From assembly GCA_902581605.1 (NCBI GenBank), contig CACHPE010000001.1, positions 1-64,000 on the forward strand: a stretch of DNA of 64,000 nucleotides. The letters run 5' to 3'. Positions 1-10,020 of this stretch are shown here, one piece after another (position 1 is the stretch's first letter; each line of letters begins with the position of its first letter). The stretch comes from an uncultured Pelagibacteraceae bacterium. Lineage in GTDB: Bacteria > Pseudomonadota > Alphaproteobacteria > Pelagibacterales > Pelagibacteraceae. The notes beneath the pieces were generated by a model. It worked only from the letters and a program-made list of their open reading frames with translations, searched no databases and was not told where the DNA came from. The translations under genes and the position numbers were made by a program.

Positions 1-606
1 ATGATCTTCTAATAAATTAATTAATTTGGCTATTTCATCTTTTGATATTTTCTTTTTATTTATTGAAAATAATTCTATTTTTTTAAGTTCATTTGACAAA
101 ATCCCTCTATCACCATTACATTTGCTGACTATAAGGTTTATGCTTGATTGAGATATAGGAATATTTTTAGTTTGAAAGTAATTTAAACATATTTTTGATA
201 GAGACTGTTCATTGTCTGGATAAAAAGGTATACATAAGTGATTTTTACTTTTTTCAAAAAATGATCTAAGTTTTGATTTTTTCTCAAGATTTTCTGCATT
301 TATAATTATATTTAAATCTTCAATATTTCGTGATTCAATTTCTTCAATAATTTTAATAATTTTATCTGTAGCTCTTTTGATAATAATTATTTTTTCATTT
401 TCAAATAAAGACTTAGATAGTGCGCTTTCTAAAAAGGATATTGAGTTTTCTAAAACTTCCTTTTCATCAAAATTTGAAATATTTTTTGAGTTTTTTAAAA
501 TTAAATTTAAAGACTCATTTTTGAGTCCTTCATTTTTACCATACATAAGTATTATTTTATTTTTATTTAAGTCAATTTTTTTTAATTCAAAAGATTTTAA
601 GATCAT
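1..606 (-). CDS. holA: DNA polymerase III delta subunit (partial, 3' end runs off the window)
   Basis: Reverse-strand translation from ATG at 606: [37 protein letters not shown]...; HolA-like, downstream of leuS-lptE; start overlaps the lptE stop (TAATG). Confidence 0.8.
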   Translation of the reverse strand, partial: MILKSFELKKIDLNKNKIILMYGKNEGLKNESLNLILKNSKNISNFDEKEVLENSISFLESALSKSLFENEKIIIIKRATDKIIKIIEEIESRNIEDLNIIINAENLEKKSKLRSFFEKSKNHLCIPFYPDNEQSLSKICLNYFQTKNIPISQSSINLIVSKCNGDRGILSNELKKIELFSINKKKISKDEIAKLINLLEDH

Positions 607-1073
607 TACATTCTTAACAAATAAAATATTAATTCTTCTTTTATTATCTCTGCAAAGTTAGTTTTGATTGTTTTTTCATATTTACTCTCTTCAAATGAAT
701 CATCAATTTTTTTCATATTAAATGTATCTTTGAGAGTAATATTTTTTTTATTACCATCAACACTTATCACAAAATTAACAGTTATTTTTAATTCATATTC
801 ACTAGGTGCACCGGCGCTATCTTTTAAAATTGTATTTTTTTCATATTTTGAGGTAGCACTTATTTTGAAATTTTTAATCTCAGCTTTTGCTTCACTGAAG
901 TAAGGATTTAGCTTAGATTTAAGAGAATTATTAAAATCTCTATCACCAGCTAAATTTGTAATTTGTATTGAAAATTCTAAATTTTTTTTCTTAGCATATT
1001 GTGCTGTGTATCCACAATGGCTAAGTAAAATTAAAAACGTTAATAGAATTGATATATTTTTAAGTTTAAACAT
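606..1073 (-). CDS. lptE: LPS-assembly lipoprotein LptE-like
   Basis: Lipoprotein signal ([11 protein letters not shown]), position between leuS and holA. Confidence 0.8.
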   Translation of the reverse strand: MFKLKNISILLTFLILLSHCGYTAQYAKKKNLEFSIQITNLAGDRDFNNSLKSKLNPYFSEAKAEIKNFKISATSKYEKNTILKDSAGAPSEYELKITVNFVISVDGNKKNITLKDTFNMKKIDDSFEESKYEKTIKTNFAEIIKEELIFYLLRM

Positions 1074-3606
1074 CTTTCACAATAAAATTAATTAATTTTT
1101 TTTGAACAAAAATCGTTTTAATTATTTTTTTATTCTCAAAATATTTGTTGATTTTAGTATCATCTTTTACAAGATTAAATAAATCTTTTTCTAAAACTTT
1201 ATTTGTATTTATTATACCTCTTTTTTTACCATTAATCTGAATAACAAAATTTACTTCAGTTTCTTCAATAATTTTTTCATCAAATTTAGGCCACATAAAA
1301 TTCTCTATTTTTATTAACTTTAAACATTCAGATGAAAAATGTGGAATAATAGGCTGTACAGTGATTAAAATTTTACTGTAATTTCTAAGTAAAGTATTTT
1401 TTGTGTACTCTTTTTCTATTTCTTTGATCATGAATGAATGCATTTCATGCAAGTTTGCAATCACAATATTGTAACTGAAATTATTTAGGTTTTCTGTAAT
1501 CCTTTTAATAAATTTATGAGTAAATTTTTCTAAATCTACACTACAATCTTTTTTATTGTCTTTGTTTATTTTATCTTGAATTTTTGTATTCAATGTCCAT
1601 AGTTTTTGTAAAAACTTATAAGAGGATACAATTCCTTCATCAGACCACTGAACATCCTTTTCTGGAGGACTGTCTGATAAAATAAATAGCCTAACCGAAT
1701 CTGCTCCGTATAATTCAATTATTTTTTCAGGATCAATTGTATTTTTTTTTGATTTAGACATAGATTCTGAAGGACCAATGATTATTTCCTTCGATTGGTC
1801 ATTTTTAAGAAACTTTTTACCGTTTTTTGTGATTATATCTTCAGGACTTATCCAGTTGTTATTATTATCTTTATATGTTTCATGACAAACCATTCCCTGA
1901 GTAAATAATCCTTTAAATGGTTCTTTAATATCAAATTTTTTGTTTTTATATGCAATCGCATGCATAAAAAAACGGGAGTAGAGTAAATGAAGTATAGCAT
2001 GTTCAACTCCACCAATATATTGGTCGACGGGCATCCAATAATTTATTTCATCTTGATCAAAACCATAATCACTTTTTTTTGGAGAACAAAAACGTAAATA
2101 ATACCAAGATGAGTCAACAAAAGTATCTAAAGTATCAGTTTCTCTTGTAAATTTTTTTCCATTTATTTCTATAAATTTCCAATCCACTTGAGTATCTAAA
2201 GGGTTACCTGATGAAGAAAGTTTCTTAATATTAGGAAGTTTTACAGGAAGCAAATTTTTTGGAATTTTATGAGGATTGTTTTTTTCATCATAAATTATAG
2301 GGATTGGACATCCCCAATATCTTTGTCTTGATATGCCCCAATCTTTTAATCTAAAGTTTACTTTTTTTTGACCTAGATTTTTTTCTTCAAGATAGTTTAT
2401 CGTTTTTAAAATAGATTCTTCCGGACATTTTAAACCGTTTAAAAATGAGGAATTAAATATAAAACCAGGTCCAGTATAAGCTTCTTCAGTCACCTTAAAT
2501 GTAAGATTTTCTTTATCTGGAGTTACAACTGTAGTAATTTTTAAGTTATACTTTTTTGCAAAATCTAAATCTCTTTGGTCATGAGCCGGACAACCAAATA
2601 CTGCTCCCAATCCATAGTCCATGAGTACAAAATTAGCGAAATATACAGGAACTTTAATTGAATTATCTAATGGGTTAATTGCTATTAGTTCTGTTTTAAA
2701 ACCAATTTTTTCAGCATTTGCAATTGACTCTTCTGTTGTACCAGTTTCAGAACATTTTTTTTTAAATTCTATAAATTCTTCGTTATTTTCATAATGCTTT
2801 GCTAATGGATGGTCTATTGATAATGCTAAAAATGAGGATCCAAATAAAGTATCTGGTCTTGTAGTAAAACATCTAATTTCTGAAACAATTTTAGAGTTTT
2901 CAATCTGAAAACCAACCTCACATCCAAAAGATTTTCCAATCCAATTTTTTTGCATGACCTTAACTTTGTTTGGCCATTCATTTAAAGAATTTAAATTTTC
3001 AAGTAATTCCTCAGAAAATTTTTTAATATTAAAAAACCATTGATTTAACTTTTTTCTTTCAACTGTTGCACCCGATCTCCATCCTTTACCATCAATCACT
3101 TGTTCATTAGCAAGAACAGTTTGATCTACAGGATCCCAATTTACATATTCCTCTTTTCTATAAACTAAGCCTTTGTCGTAAAGTTCTAAAAAAAATTCTT
3201 GTTGATGTTTATAGTATTCAGGTGTGCAAGTAGAAATTTCTCGATCCCAATCAATAGATAGTCCTAATTTTTTTAATTGTTTCTTCATAGTTGCAATATT
3301 TGTTTCTGTCCAAGACTTAGGATCTAAATTATTTTGTCTAGCTGCGTTTTCTGCTGGCATTCCAAAAGAATCCCAGCCCATTGGATGCAAAACATTATAA
3401 CCTTGTAAAGATTTGTATCTGGCTAATACATCACCTATAGTGTAGTTTCTTACATGACCCATATGAATTTTGCCAGATGGATAGGGAAACATTTCCAGAC
3501 AATAAAATTTTTTTTTATTTTTATCGATTTTGGTTGAGAAAGTTTTTTTGTCCTCCCAAAATTTTTGCCAAGCTTCTTCTACAATCTTAAAATTATAACG
3601 TTCCAC
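1066..3606 (-). CDS. leuS: leucyl-tRNA synthetase
   Basis: [19 protein letters not shown] and KMSKS-like [12 protein letters not shown] motifs. Confidence 0.98.
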   Translation of the reverse strand: MERYNFKIVEEAWQKFWEDKKTFSTKIDKNKKKFYCLEMFPYPSGKIHMGHVRNYTIGDVLARYKSLQGYNVLHPMGWDSFGMPAENAARQNNLDPKSWTETNIATMKKQLKKLGLSIDWDREISTCTPEYYKHQQEFFLELYDKGLVYRKEEYVNWDPVDQTVLANEQVIDGKGWRSGATVERKKLNQWFFNIKKFSEELLENLNSLNEWPNKVKVMQKNWIGKSFGCEVGFQIENSKIVSEIRCFTTRPDTLFGSSFLALSIDHPLAKHYENNEEFIEFKKKCSETGTTEESIANAEKIGFKTELIAINPLDNSIKVPVYFANFVLMDYGLGAVFGCPAHDQRDLDFAKKYNLKITTVVTPDKENLTFKVTEEAYTGPGFIFNSSFLNGLKCPEESILKTINYLEEKNLGQKKVNFRLKDWGISRQRYWGCPIPIIYDEKNNPHKIPKNLLPVKLPNIKKLSSSGNPLDTQVDWKFIEINGKKFTRETDTLDTFVDSSWYYLRFCSPKKSDYGFDQDEINYWMPVDQYIGGVEHAILHLLYSRFFMHAIAYKNKKFDIKEPFKGLFTQGMVCHETYKDNNNNWISPEDIITKNGKKFLKNDQSKEIIIGPSESMSKSKKNTIDPEKIIELYGADSVRLFILSDSPPEKDVQWSDEGIVSSYKFLQKLWTLNTKIQDKINKDNKKDCSVDLEKFTHKFIKRITENLNNFSYNIVIANLHEMHSFMIKEIEKEYTKNTLLRNYSKILITVQPIIPHFSSECLKLIKIENFMWPKFDEKIIEETEVNFVIQINGKKRGIINTNKVLEKDLFNLVKDDTKINKYFENKKIIKTIFVQKKLINFIVKDV

Positions 3607-3650
3607 AAAATTAGACTAAATAATTAATATTAATATTTAAAGAGTTTTTG

Positions 3651-4199
3651 TTAATTCTTTTTTTTTTCCTTTTTTTCTTTCTCTTTTGTTTCTTTAAGAA
3701 TAGCAGCATTTTTTAGAATTTTTCTTTTAAGTTCTGTAACTAGCACGCCATCAGTTCTAATAATTTCACAATTTAATAAATTATTGGAACATCTTTTGTT
3801 ATAAATTTTTATATCAACTGAATCTGATCTTATTTCATTAGTTAAAAATCTAATTGTAATCTTAATGCTCTCATTTGAGTTTACATCACTTGAATACCAG
3901 TCTGTTATAATTATACCTCCACTGTAATTTGCTGAAACTAAAGGCATGAAATCTATTGCATCTAATGAGGCTCTCCAGAGTTCATTTGAACTAGCAAAAT
4001 CAAATACCCCACCTTTTGGTGTTAAAACTGTATTTAATCTGAAACCTCTACCTTCCTCTAAATTCTTTTTCACCCTCAATTTAGGGTCATCGGGGAACTT
4101 TCGAGCATCGCCACCTGGAAGTTTACCATTGCAACTACTTAGAAATAGCCCAAGCAAACAAACGACCGATATATTTTTTAAAAGTTTTATTGAAATCAT
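3651..4199 (-). CDS. DUF3576-type lipoprotein
   Basis: Lipobox LFLSSCNG; family resemblance from memory; next to leuS. Confidence 0.7.
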   Translation of the reverse strand: MISIKLLKNISVVCLLGLFLSSCNGKLPGGDARKFPDDPKLRVKKNLEEGRGFRLNTVLTPKGGVFDFASSNELWRASLDAIDFMPLVSANYSGGIIITDWYSSDVNSNESIKITIRFLTNEIRSDSVDIKIYNKRCSNNLLNCEIIRTDGVLVTELKRKILKNAAILKETKEKEKKEKKKN

Positions 4200-4273
4200 T
4201 TAAAATTAGAGATTTTTTAATAACATATATAGCATAATCGCAAAATACTTAAAAAATTAAGAAAAAAAGTGAT

Positions 4274-4303
4274 GTAAAAATGCAACACTTGCAGTAAAAA
4301 TGC
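4274..4303. promoter_or_regulatory. Direct repeat GTAAAAATGC x2 (20-bp period) with nested TGCAA-CAC-TTGCA palindrome upstream of the porin
   Basis: GTAAAAATGC at 4274-4283 and 4294-4303; TGCAAcacTTGCA at 4281-4293. Confidence 0.45.
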
Positions 4304-4400
4304 CAAAAAACTCTTACCAGAGACTAAATTACGTCAATTTAATGATAATTAAGCAATGTTTATTATTAATAATTAACAATTAATTAAAGGAGTAATTAAT

Positions 4401-5369
4401 ATGAACATTAAGAAAATAGGTTTAACTGCATTGGCAGGTTCACTTGTTGCTACTTCAGCTTTTGCTGGAGAAATGAGTGTTGCTGGTGGTGCTAGTATAA
4501 CTGTAGAACACAAAAATGGTACTGCTGCAGACTCAGGTAAATCATACACAATGGGTAACCAGTTAACATTTTCTGGTTCAGGTGAGTTAGATAACGGTTT
4601 AAACGTATCTCTTTCATTTGTAATAGACCAAGGTGATGATGCAAGTAATTCAGATGGTACTACTAAGAGCAGTAACGCAGGTACGCCGTTTGATAGTCAT
4701 TCTGTAACAATTAGTTCAGATACTTTTGGATCAGTAAACTTCGCGGGTGAGGGTGGATCTTCAGCTACTTCAGCTTTAGACGCTACAGCAGCTGGTGACA
4801 TCTGGGATCAATACGATGACGAGACTGGTTTAGAGCCGTCTGGTGTTGGTTCAGGTGACAACATGTTTATGTACACAACTCCATCTTTAATGGATGGTTT
4901 AACTTTGAAAGCATCGTTCTTACCATCTAGAGCAGGTGCAGATACTGCTTTAGGTTATTCAGGTACTTACACAGGTGTTGAAGGCTTAACAGTAAGCTAC
5001 GCACATGGTGATGATAATTCAGTAGGTAACACTGGTGATGCTACTGTACTTAAAGGTAGTTATGCTTACGGGCCATTAACACTATCTTACAGTGATTACG
5101 AGTATGATACTACAGGAACTTCATCTGATGATGATGTTACATCTTACAAACTTTCATACACAGTATCAGATGAAATATCTATCAGTTACGGAACTGAAGA
5201 TATTGATACAGGTGCTAAGAGTTCTGAGTATGACCAGATCTCTGTTTCTTACACTGCGGGTGGAATGACAATTTCCGCTTCAATGTCAGAAGCTACAGAT
5301 ATGGACGGTACTACTACAGCTACTGAAGATGCAGAACTATGGTCACTTGGTGCATCATTTGCATTCTAA
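4401..5369 (+). CDS. outer-membrane porin
   Basis: Signal peptide MNIKKIGLTALAGSLVATSAFA, beta-barrel-like repeats, C-terminal F (LGASFAF); SD AAAGGAG. Confidence 0.9.
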   Translation: MNIKKIGLTALAGSLVATSAFAGEMSVAGGASITVEHKNGTAADSGKSYTMGNQLTFSGSGELDNGLNVSLSFVIDQGDDASNSDGTTKSSNAGTPFDSHSVTISSDTFGSVNFAGEGGSSATSALDATAAGDIWDQYDDETGLEPSGVGSGDNMFMYTTPSLMDGLTLKASFLPSRAGADTALGYSGTYTGVEGLTVSYAHGDDNSVGNTGDATVLKGSYAYGPLTLSYSDYEYDTTGTSSDDDVTSYKLSYTVSDEISISYGTEDIDTGAKSSEYDQISVSYTAGGMTISASMSEATDMDGTTTATEDAELWSLGASFAF

Positions 5370-5387
5370 TTTAGTTTAGATTAAATT

Positions 5388-5420
5388 TTAAAAGGGCCCC
5401 TTTTTAGGGGCCTTTTTTTT
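5388..5420 (+). terminator. Rho-independent terminator of the porin gene
   Basis: GGCCCC-TTTTTA-GGGGCC followed by T8. Confidence 0.9.
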
Positions 5421-5949
5421 ATTCAAAATAAGAAATACCAGCAAAATTTGGATAATTTATTAACTTAAGTTTTTTCACGTTAGATTGCGAAATACCTCCA
5501 AGTACAACAATTTGTTTTTTAGATAATTTTGATAAAAGTTTATACCTATTTATACCTAAATAATTTTTATTTCTTTTAAATAAAGAAGATATAAAAATTT
5601 TTTCAACTCCTTGAACCTCTTTTATTCTAATTTCTTTTAAATTGTGTGCAGATCCGATAAGACCAAATTTTTTTTTTAATGAAAAGCTTAAATGATTTAG
5701 ACTTTTATTAAATGATGGAATGTATGCACCGTCTAAATTAAGTTTTAGAGCCAGCTTGATATTATTTGATAGATAAAATTTTATAGAGTTTTTTCTGCAA
5801 AATCTTTTTATCTTTAAAATAAGAGTGTTATCTATTTTATTAGGAGAGTAATTCCTATAAATTATTATTGTTTTTTTATCTTGTTTTTTAATGTTATTTG
5901 CATCAAATTTATTTATAAAATAATATTTATCAGTATTTTCTAAATGCAT
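5419..5949 (-). CDS. divergent thiamine phosphate synthase (ThiE)-like protein
   Basis: TIM-barrel-like motifs DGAYIPS, IGSAHNLKEI, VVLGGISQSNV, FAGISYF similar to ThiE/TenI. Confidence 0.65.
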   Translation of the reverse strand: MHLENTDKYYFINKFDANNIKKQDKKTIIIYRNYSPNKIDNTLILKIKRFCRKNSIKFYLSNNIKLALKLNLDGAYIPSFNKSLNHLSFSLKKKFGLIGSAHNLKEIRIKEVQGVEKIFISSLFKRNKNYLGINRYKLLSKLSKKQIVVLGGISQSNVKKLKLINYPNFAGISYFE

Positions 5950-6603
5950 AATTGTGTAACAAATTTAATTAATATTAAAAATAACATAGAAGTTAATTTA
6001 AAAAATTTAAATATTAACAATAAAACAAAAATTATTGCTGTTTCAAAGACATTTAAAATAGATAAAATATTACCCTTAATTGATTATGGACATATTGATT
6101 TTGGTGAAAATAAAGTGCAAGAAGCAATTGAAAAATGGACAGAAATAAAAGAAAAAAATCCTAAAATTAAATTACACATGATCGGTAAATTGCAAACAAA
6201 CAAGGTCAAGTTTGCAGTAAAGCTATTTGATTATATCCATTCAGTTGATAGTGAAAAACTTGCAAAAAAAATTTCAGATGAGTCAATTAAAATAAACAAA
6301 AAAATTAAAATATTCATTCAGGTAAATATTGGTGAGGAAAGACAAAAATCAGGAATTGATAAAGATCATTTAAAAAATTTAATCGAATTTTGTAAAAATC
6401 TAAATTTAGATTTAGCTGGTTTGATGTGTATACCACCAATGGAGCTAAACTCTGAAAAGTTCTTTAAAGATATGGATGCATTAACTAAAAATTATTTTTT
6501 TGAAGATTTAAGCATGGGCATGTCTTCAGATTACATACAGGCGGCTAAAAATTCTGCAACTTATTTAAGAATTGGATCTGGTATTTTTGGCAAAAGGTCT
6601 TAG
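5944..6603 (+). CDS. YggS family PLP-binding protein (PLPBP)
   Basis: VSKTFKIDKI, FGENKVQEA, HMIGKLQTNKVK, GLMCIPP, MGMSSDY..A motifs. Confidence 0.95.
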   Translation: MHNCVTNLINIKNNIEVNLKNLNINNKTKIIAVSKTFKIDKILPLIDYGHIDFGENKVQEAIEKWTEIKEKNPKIKLHMIGKLQTNKVKFAVKLFDYIHSVDSEKLAKKISDESIKINKKIKIFIQVNIGEERQKSGIDKDHLKNLIEFCKNLNLDLAGLMCIPPMELNSEKFFKDMDALTKNYFFEDLSMGMSSDYIQAAKNSATYLRIGSGIFGKRS

Positions 6604-7094
6604 CCTATTCTTATTTTTGTATTTTTTCTGATTAATTTTAACATAATTAAAAAATCCTTTTTTTTAAGTGCAATGCAGCCTGCTGTAGGTTTATAATCAT
6701 TAGTAAGATGCAAAAAAATACAACTACCTAGCCCTACTTTAGCTTTATTAAAATTATATTTAATTGGAATAAGTAGATCATATTTATAATCTTTTCTCTT
6801 TAATTTTTCATGTTTTACTCCATTTCTGATTTTAAAAAGTTTATTATATATTTGTGGAAATTTTGCATCATTACACCACCCCATATTTTGATTAATTTTA
6901 ATACATTTTAGTGAAGTTTTTGGTTTATATATTTTATCTTCTCTAAAATACAGGTTCTCCAGTTTAAAGATTCCCTTTGGAGTTTTTTTATCTCCTTCTT
7001 TTTTAAATTTTGTTAAACCACCTCTGCCAACGCAACATTTAAAAGTGAAATTATCTATTTGAAGTGTTTGTTTATTTTTTAAAAGAATTGTCAT
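6600..7094 (-). CDS. L,D-transpeptidase (YkuD) family protein
   Basis: FLHLTNDYKPTAGCIALKKKD resembles the YkuD HxxN/...GCI active site. Confidence 0.85.
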   Translation of the reverse strand: MTILLKNKQTLQIDNFTFKCCVGRGGLTKFKKEGDKKTPKGIFKLENLYFREDKIYKPKTSLKCIKINQNMGWCNDAKFPQIYNKLFKIRNGVKHEKLKRKDYKYDLLIPIKYNFNKAKVGLGSCIFLHLTNDYKPTAGCIALKKKDFLIMLKLIRKNTKIRIG

Positions 7095-7107
7095 ATTCTT
7101 AACATAA

Positions 7108-7671
7108 ATGAATAATAAAATTGTAATAGTTTATCAATTTACTCCTCTTTATCAAATAATGAAAGAAATTGAGTATGATTTAAACTTTAGCGTAGTTCAA
7201 ATTTTAAATGTACGTGATTTAAACAACCTAATAAAAGAAAATGATAATTATTCAATCGTTACAAATAAAACAAATATAGTTAATTCCAATCAGTTAATAT
7301 TAGATAAATTTCCTCTTAAAATTTCTGAAATTACTGAAAAATTAAATATTTATTTTCTTAAAAAAAAATTTAGCGATCAATCCCGAATTTTAATTAAAAA
7401 ATATGTAATTAATTTAAATTCTAGAGAAATTTATTTAAAAAATAAAAAATTAAAATTAACTGAAAAAGAAATTTATACTATAATTTACTTATCAAAAGCT
7501 TCTGAGCCAATAACAGCAGGTGAGTTACAAAATAATGTTTGGGGATATCAAGCAGACTTAGAAACTCATACAGTTGAGACACATATTTACAGGTTAAGGA
7601 AAAAATTTTTAAATTTTTTTAATGACAGTAATTTTATTATAAGTAAAAAAAATGGTTATAAAATTGAATAA
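7108..7671 (+). CDS. OmpR-type winged-helix regulator with degenerate receiver
   Basis: C-terminal LTEKEIYTIIYLSKA...TVETHIYRLRKKF...KNGYKI winged-helix motif. Confidence 0.8.
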   Translation: MNNKIVIVYQFTPLYQIMKEIEYDLNFSVVQILNVRDLNNLIKENDNYSIVTNKTNIVNSNQLILDKFPLKISEITEKLNIYFLKKKFSDQSRILIKKYVINLNSREIYLKNKKLKLTEKEIYTIIYLSKASEPITAGELQNNVWGYQADLETHTVETHIYRLRKKFLNFFNDSNFIISKKNGYKIE

Positions 7672-7780
7672 AAAAAACCCTTTAATTAGAAATTTATACT
7701 CAACTAAATTTAAACCTAAAATTGTCAAACCTAAAAAAGGAAAAGGTAGTTTCAAAAGAATAAAAAAAATAAAAAAATAG
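7652..7780 (+). CDS. arfA: alternative ribosome-rescue factor ArfA-like (42 aa; not in the ORF track)
   Basis: MVIKLNKKNPLIRNLYSTKFKPKIVKPKKGKGSFKRIKKIKK; NPL-R...(V)-K-KKGKGS(Y/F)-R signature of ArfA. Confidence 0.75.
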   Translation: MVIKLNKKNPLIRNLYSTKFKPKIVKPKKGKGSFKRIKKIKK

Positions 7781-7795
7781 TTTTTGAATTTTATA

Positions 7796-8401
7796 TTAAT
7801 TCTTGAGATCTACATTAAAGCTGATCACAATCCTGTCTTCATCAGCCTCATTTTTTCCAACTTTATGGGGCAAGTAACCTGGGAAAAGGAGTAAATCACC
7901 TTCATTTATATCTAAACCATTAAGCACTAAATTTAATTCGTTTCTATGGGCAATAGGAGGAAATGAGTGCCTTTTAGCTATATTCGGATTTTCTACAATA
8001 AATTTTCCACAATTTTTTGGAGCTTTTACATAATAAGCTGCACTCAAATAAGTATTTGGATGAGTATGAATTACATTAAAATCATTTTTTTTATTTATTA
8101 TCGCCCACATTTGCGTGATTCGAATATTATTTTTTCCTGTTTCCCAACCAAACTTTTGAAATGTGTCAAAAATATATTTTTGTAACTCTACTGCAAATTT
8201 AAATTGTATAGAATTTTGATCAGTTAATTTAAAATCTTTAGAATGCCATCCTCCCCTGTTAGATTTTGTTAAACCATTTAAATCTTCTTTTTGTAGACTA
8301 TAAATATATTGAGCCAACTTATTGTTAAAAAATTCTGCTTTTTCAAATTTATATTTAAAAACAGGTTCAGGAAAAAATTTTAAAACTTCACTTTCTAACA
8401 T
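7796..8401 (-). CDS. putative 2OG-Fe(II) oxygenase (TIGR02466-like)
   Basis: IHTHPNTYLSAAYYVKAP and LLLFPGYLPHKV...RIVISFN. Confidence 0.85.
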   Translation of the reverse strand: MLESEVLKFFPEPVFKYKFEKAEFFNNKLAQYIYSLQKEDLNGLTKSNRGGWHSKDFKLTDQNSIQFKFAVELQKYIFDTFQKFGWETGKNNIRITQMWAIINKKNDFNVIHTHPNTYLSAAYYVKAPKNCGKFIVENPNIAKRHSFPPIAHRNELNLVLNGLDINEGDLLLFPGYLPHKVGKNEADEDRIVISFNVDLKN

Positions 8402-8435
8402 GTGAGCATTTTAATCCAATTAAAGTAAATTTAAA

Positions 8436-9365
8436 TTAAATTCTTGCTCCAATTTGTTGTATTACTTTCGAAGACATCTCAGTACCTTTTTCAAGACACT
8501 CTTTTGTTGATAAATTGTTGATATATCCATGTAAAAATCCAGCAGCAAAGAGATCTCCTGCACCTGTAAGGTCTACAATTTTAAGATTTTGATGTATATT
8601 ACTTTCAAAAACTTCATTTCCTTTAATTGCAACTGCACCTTTCTCACCTCTAGTTACTACCAATAATTTATTAAGTTGTTTTGAAAAGTTTATAACTTCA
8701 TCAAAATTTTTCGCTTCTATTAACGATGTAATTTCTTGTTCGTTGGCAAAAGTTATATCGAGCTTGTTTTTAACTAGGTTTAAAAAATGAGGTTTATGTC
8801 TCTCTACACAAAATAGATCAGATAGTGTCATAGCAACCTTTTTTGCATTATTGATAGCTTTATCAAATGCTTTTTTTGGTTCGCCTTCATCCCATAGGTA
8901 ACCTTCCAAAAATATTATCTCACTTTTTTTAATTGCATCAGAACTAACATCGTTCTCATTAATTTTTCCTGCTGTTCCCAAGAAAGTACACATTGTCCTT
9001 TCTGAATCTGGTGTTACCAATATTAAACACGTCCCAGTTGGTAATTCTTCTTTCTTTTTAGAATAAAAGTATTCTACATTCTCCTTTTTTAATCCTTCTT
9101 CATAATTGGCACCAAATTCGTCATCTGAAATTTTTCCTATAAATCCAGATTTATCACCTAGCTGAGATATACCAACGATGGAGTTTGCAACAGAGCCTCC
9201 AGAGACTGTTTTTTCAATTTTTAAATTTTTTAATAAATTTTGAAATTCATTCTCATCAAAAAATAATTTCATTGTGCTTTTTGTGAGATTATTTTGTTCA
9301 ATAAAATTGTCATCAACTTTACAAATGACATCTACTATTGCATTTCCTATTCCTAAAATTTTCAT
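8436..9365 (-). CDS. adenosine/PfkB-family carbohydrate kinase
   Basis: GNAIVD, GGSVANS, DLTGAGDLFAAGFLHG. Confidence 0.92.
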   Translation of the reverse strand: MKILGIGNAIVDVICKVDDNFIEQNNLTKSTMKLFFDENEFQNLLKNLKIEKTVSGGSVANSIVGISQLGDKSGFIGKISDDEFGANYEEGLKKENVEYFYSKKKEELPTGTCLILVTPDSERTMCTFLGTAGKINENDVSSDAIKKSEIIFLEGYLWDEGEPKKAFDKAINNAKKVAMTLSDLFCVERHKPHFLNLVKNKLDITFANEQEITSLIEAKNFDEVINFSKQLNKLLVVTRGEKGAVAIKGNEVFESNIHQNLKIVDLTGAGDLFAAGFLHGYINNLSTKECLEKGTEMSSKVIQQIGARI

Positions 9366-9366
9366 A

Positions 9367-10020
9367 CTATGCTTTTTTGGTAATAACAGGTTTTTTTCTC
9401 TTTGGATAGCAAGTAGTACATATTTTACATTTTAAACCATAACACTCTCTTGCTTTGCAATATTCTCTACCATAAAAAATAATTTGTAAATGAAGTTTAG
9501 ACCATGTTTTTTTATCAAATATTCTTTTTAAATCTTTTTCAGTTTGAACTACATTTTTCCCACTTGTTAAACCCCATCTTTGTGCAAGTCTATGAATATG
9601 AGTATCAACAGCGAACGCTGGATATCCAAAGCCTTGGGACATTACTACACTTGCAGTTTTATGTCCTACGCCAGGTAGTTTTTCAAGTTCTTCAAAAGTT
9701 TTAGGCACTCGACCGTTGTGTTTTTCTAAAACTTGTTTTGACATTAAGTAGATACTTTTTGCTTTAATTCTAAAAATACCAATTCTCTTAATTAATTTTT
9801 CAATTTTTTTTCTTCCTAATTTTACAAAATGTTCTGGTTTATAATATTTTGGGTATATATCTTTTGTTACATTATTTACATTTACATCAGTGCATTGTGC
9901 AGAGAGCAGTACAGAAATTAATAGTGTGAAAGTATTTTTACTTTTTAAAGGAACAGGTGCTTTAGGGTAAATTTTATTAAGAGTTTTAATGATTACTTTC
10001 GCTTTTTGTTTTTCATTCAT
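9367..10020 (-). CDS. nth: endonuclease III
   Basis: LPGVGHKTASVV HhH, AVDTHIHR, C-X6-C-X2-C-X5-C FeS cluster. Confidence 0.97.
   Translation of the reverse strand: MNEKQKAKVIIKTLNKIYPKAPVPLKSKNTFTLLISVLLSAQCTDVNVNNVTKDIYPKYYKPEHFVKLGRKKIEKLIKRIGIFRIKAKSIYLMSKQVLEKHNGRVPKTFEELEKLPGVGHKTASVVMSQGFGYPAFAVDTHIHRLAQRWGLTSGKNVVQTEKDLKRIFDKKTWSKLHLQIIFYGREYCKARECYGLKCKICTTCYPKRKKPVITKKA

Noticed and set aside
377-903. Plus-strand ORFs of 94 and 79 aa at the window start
   Set aside because: Antisense to holA and lptE; compositionally biased F/S/I/L peptides.
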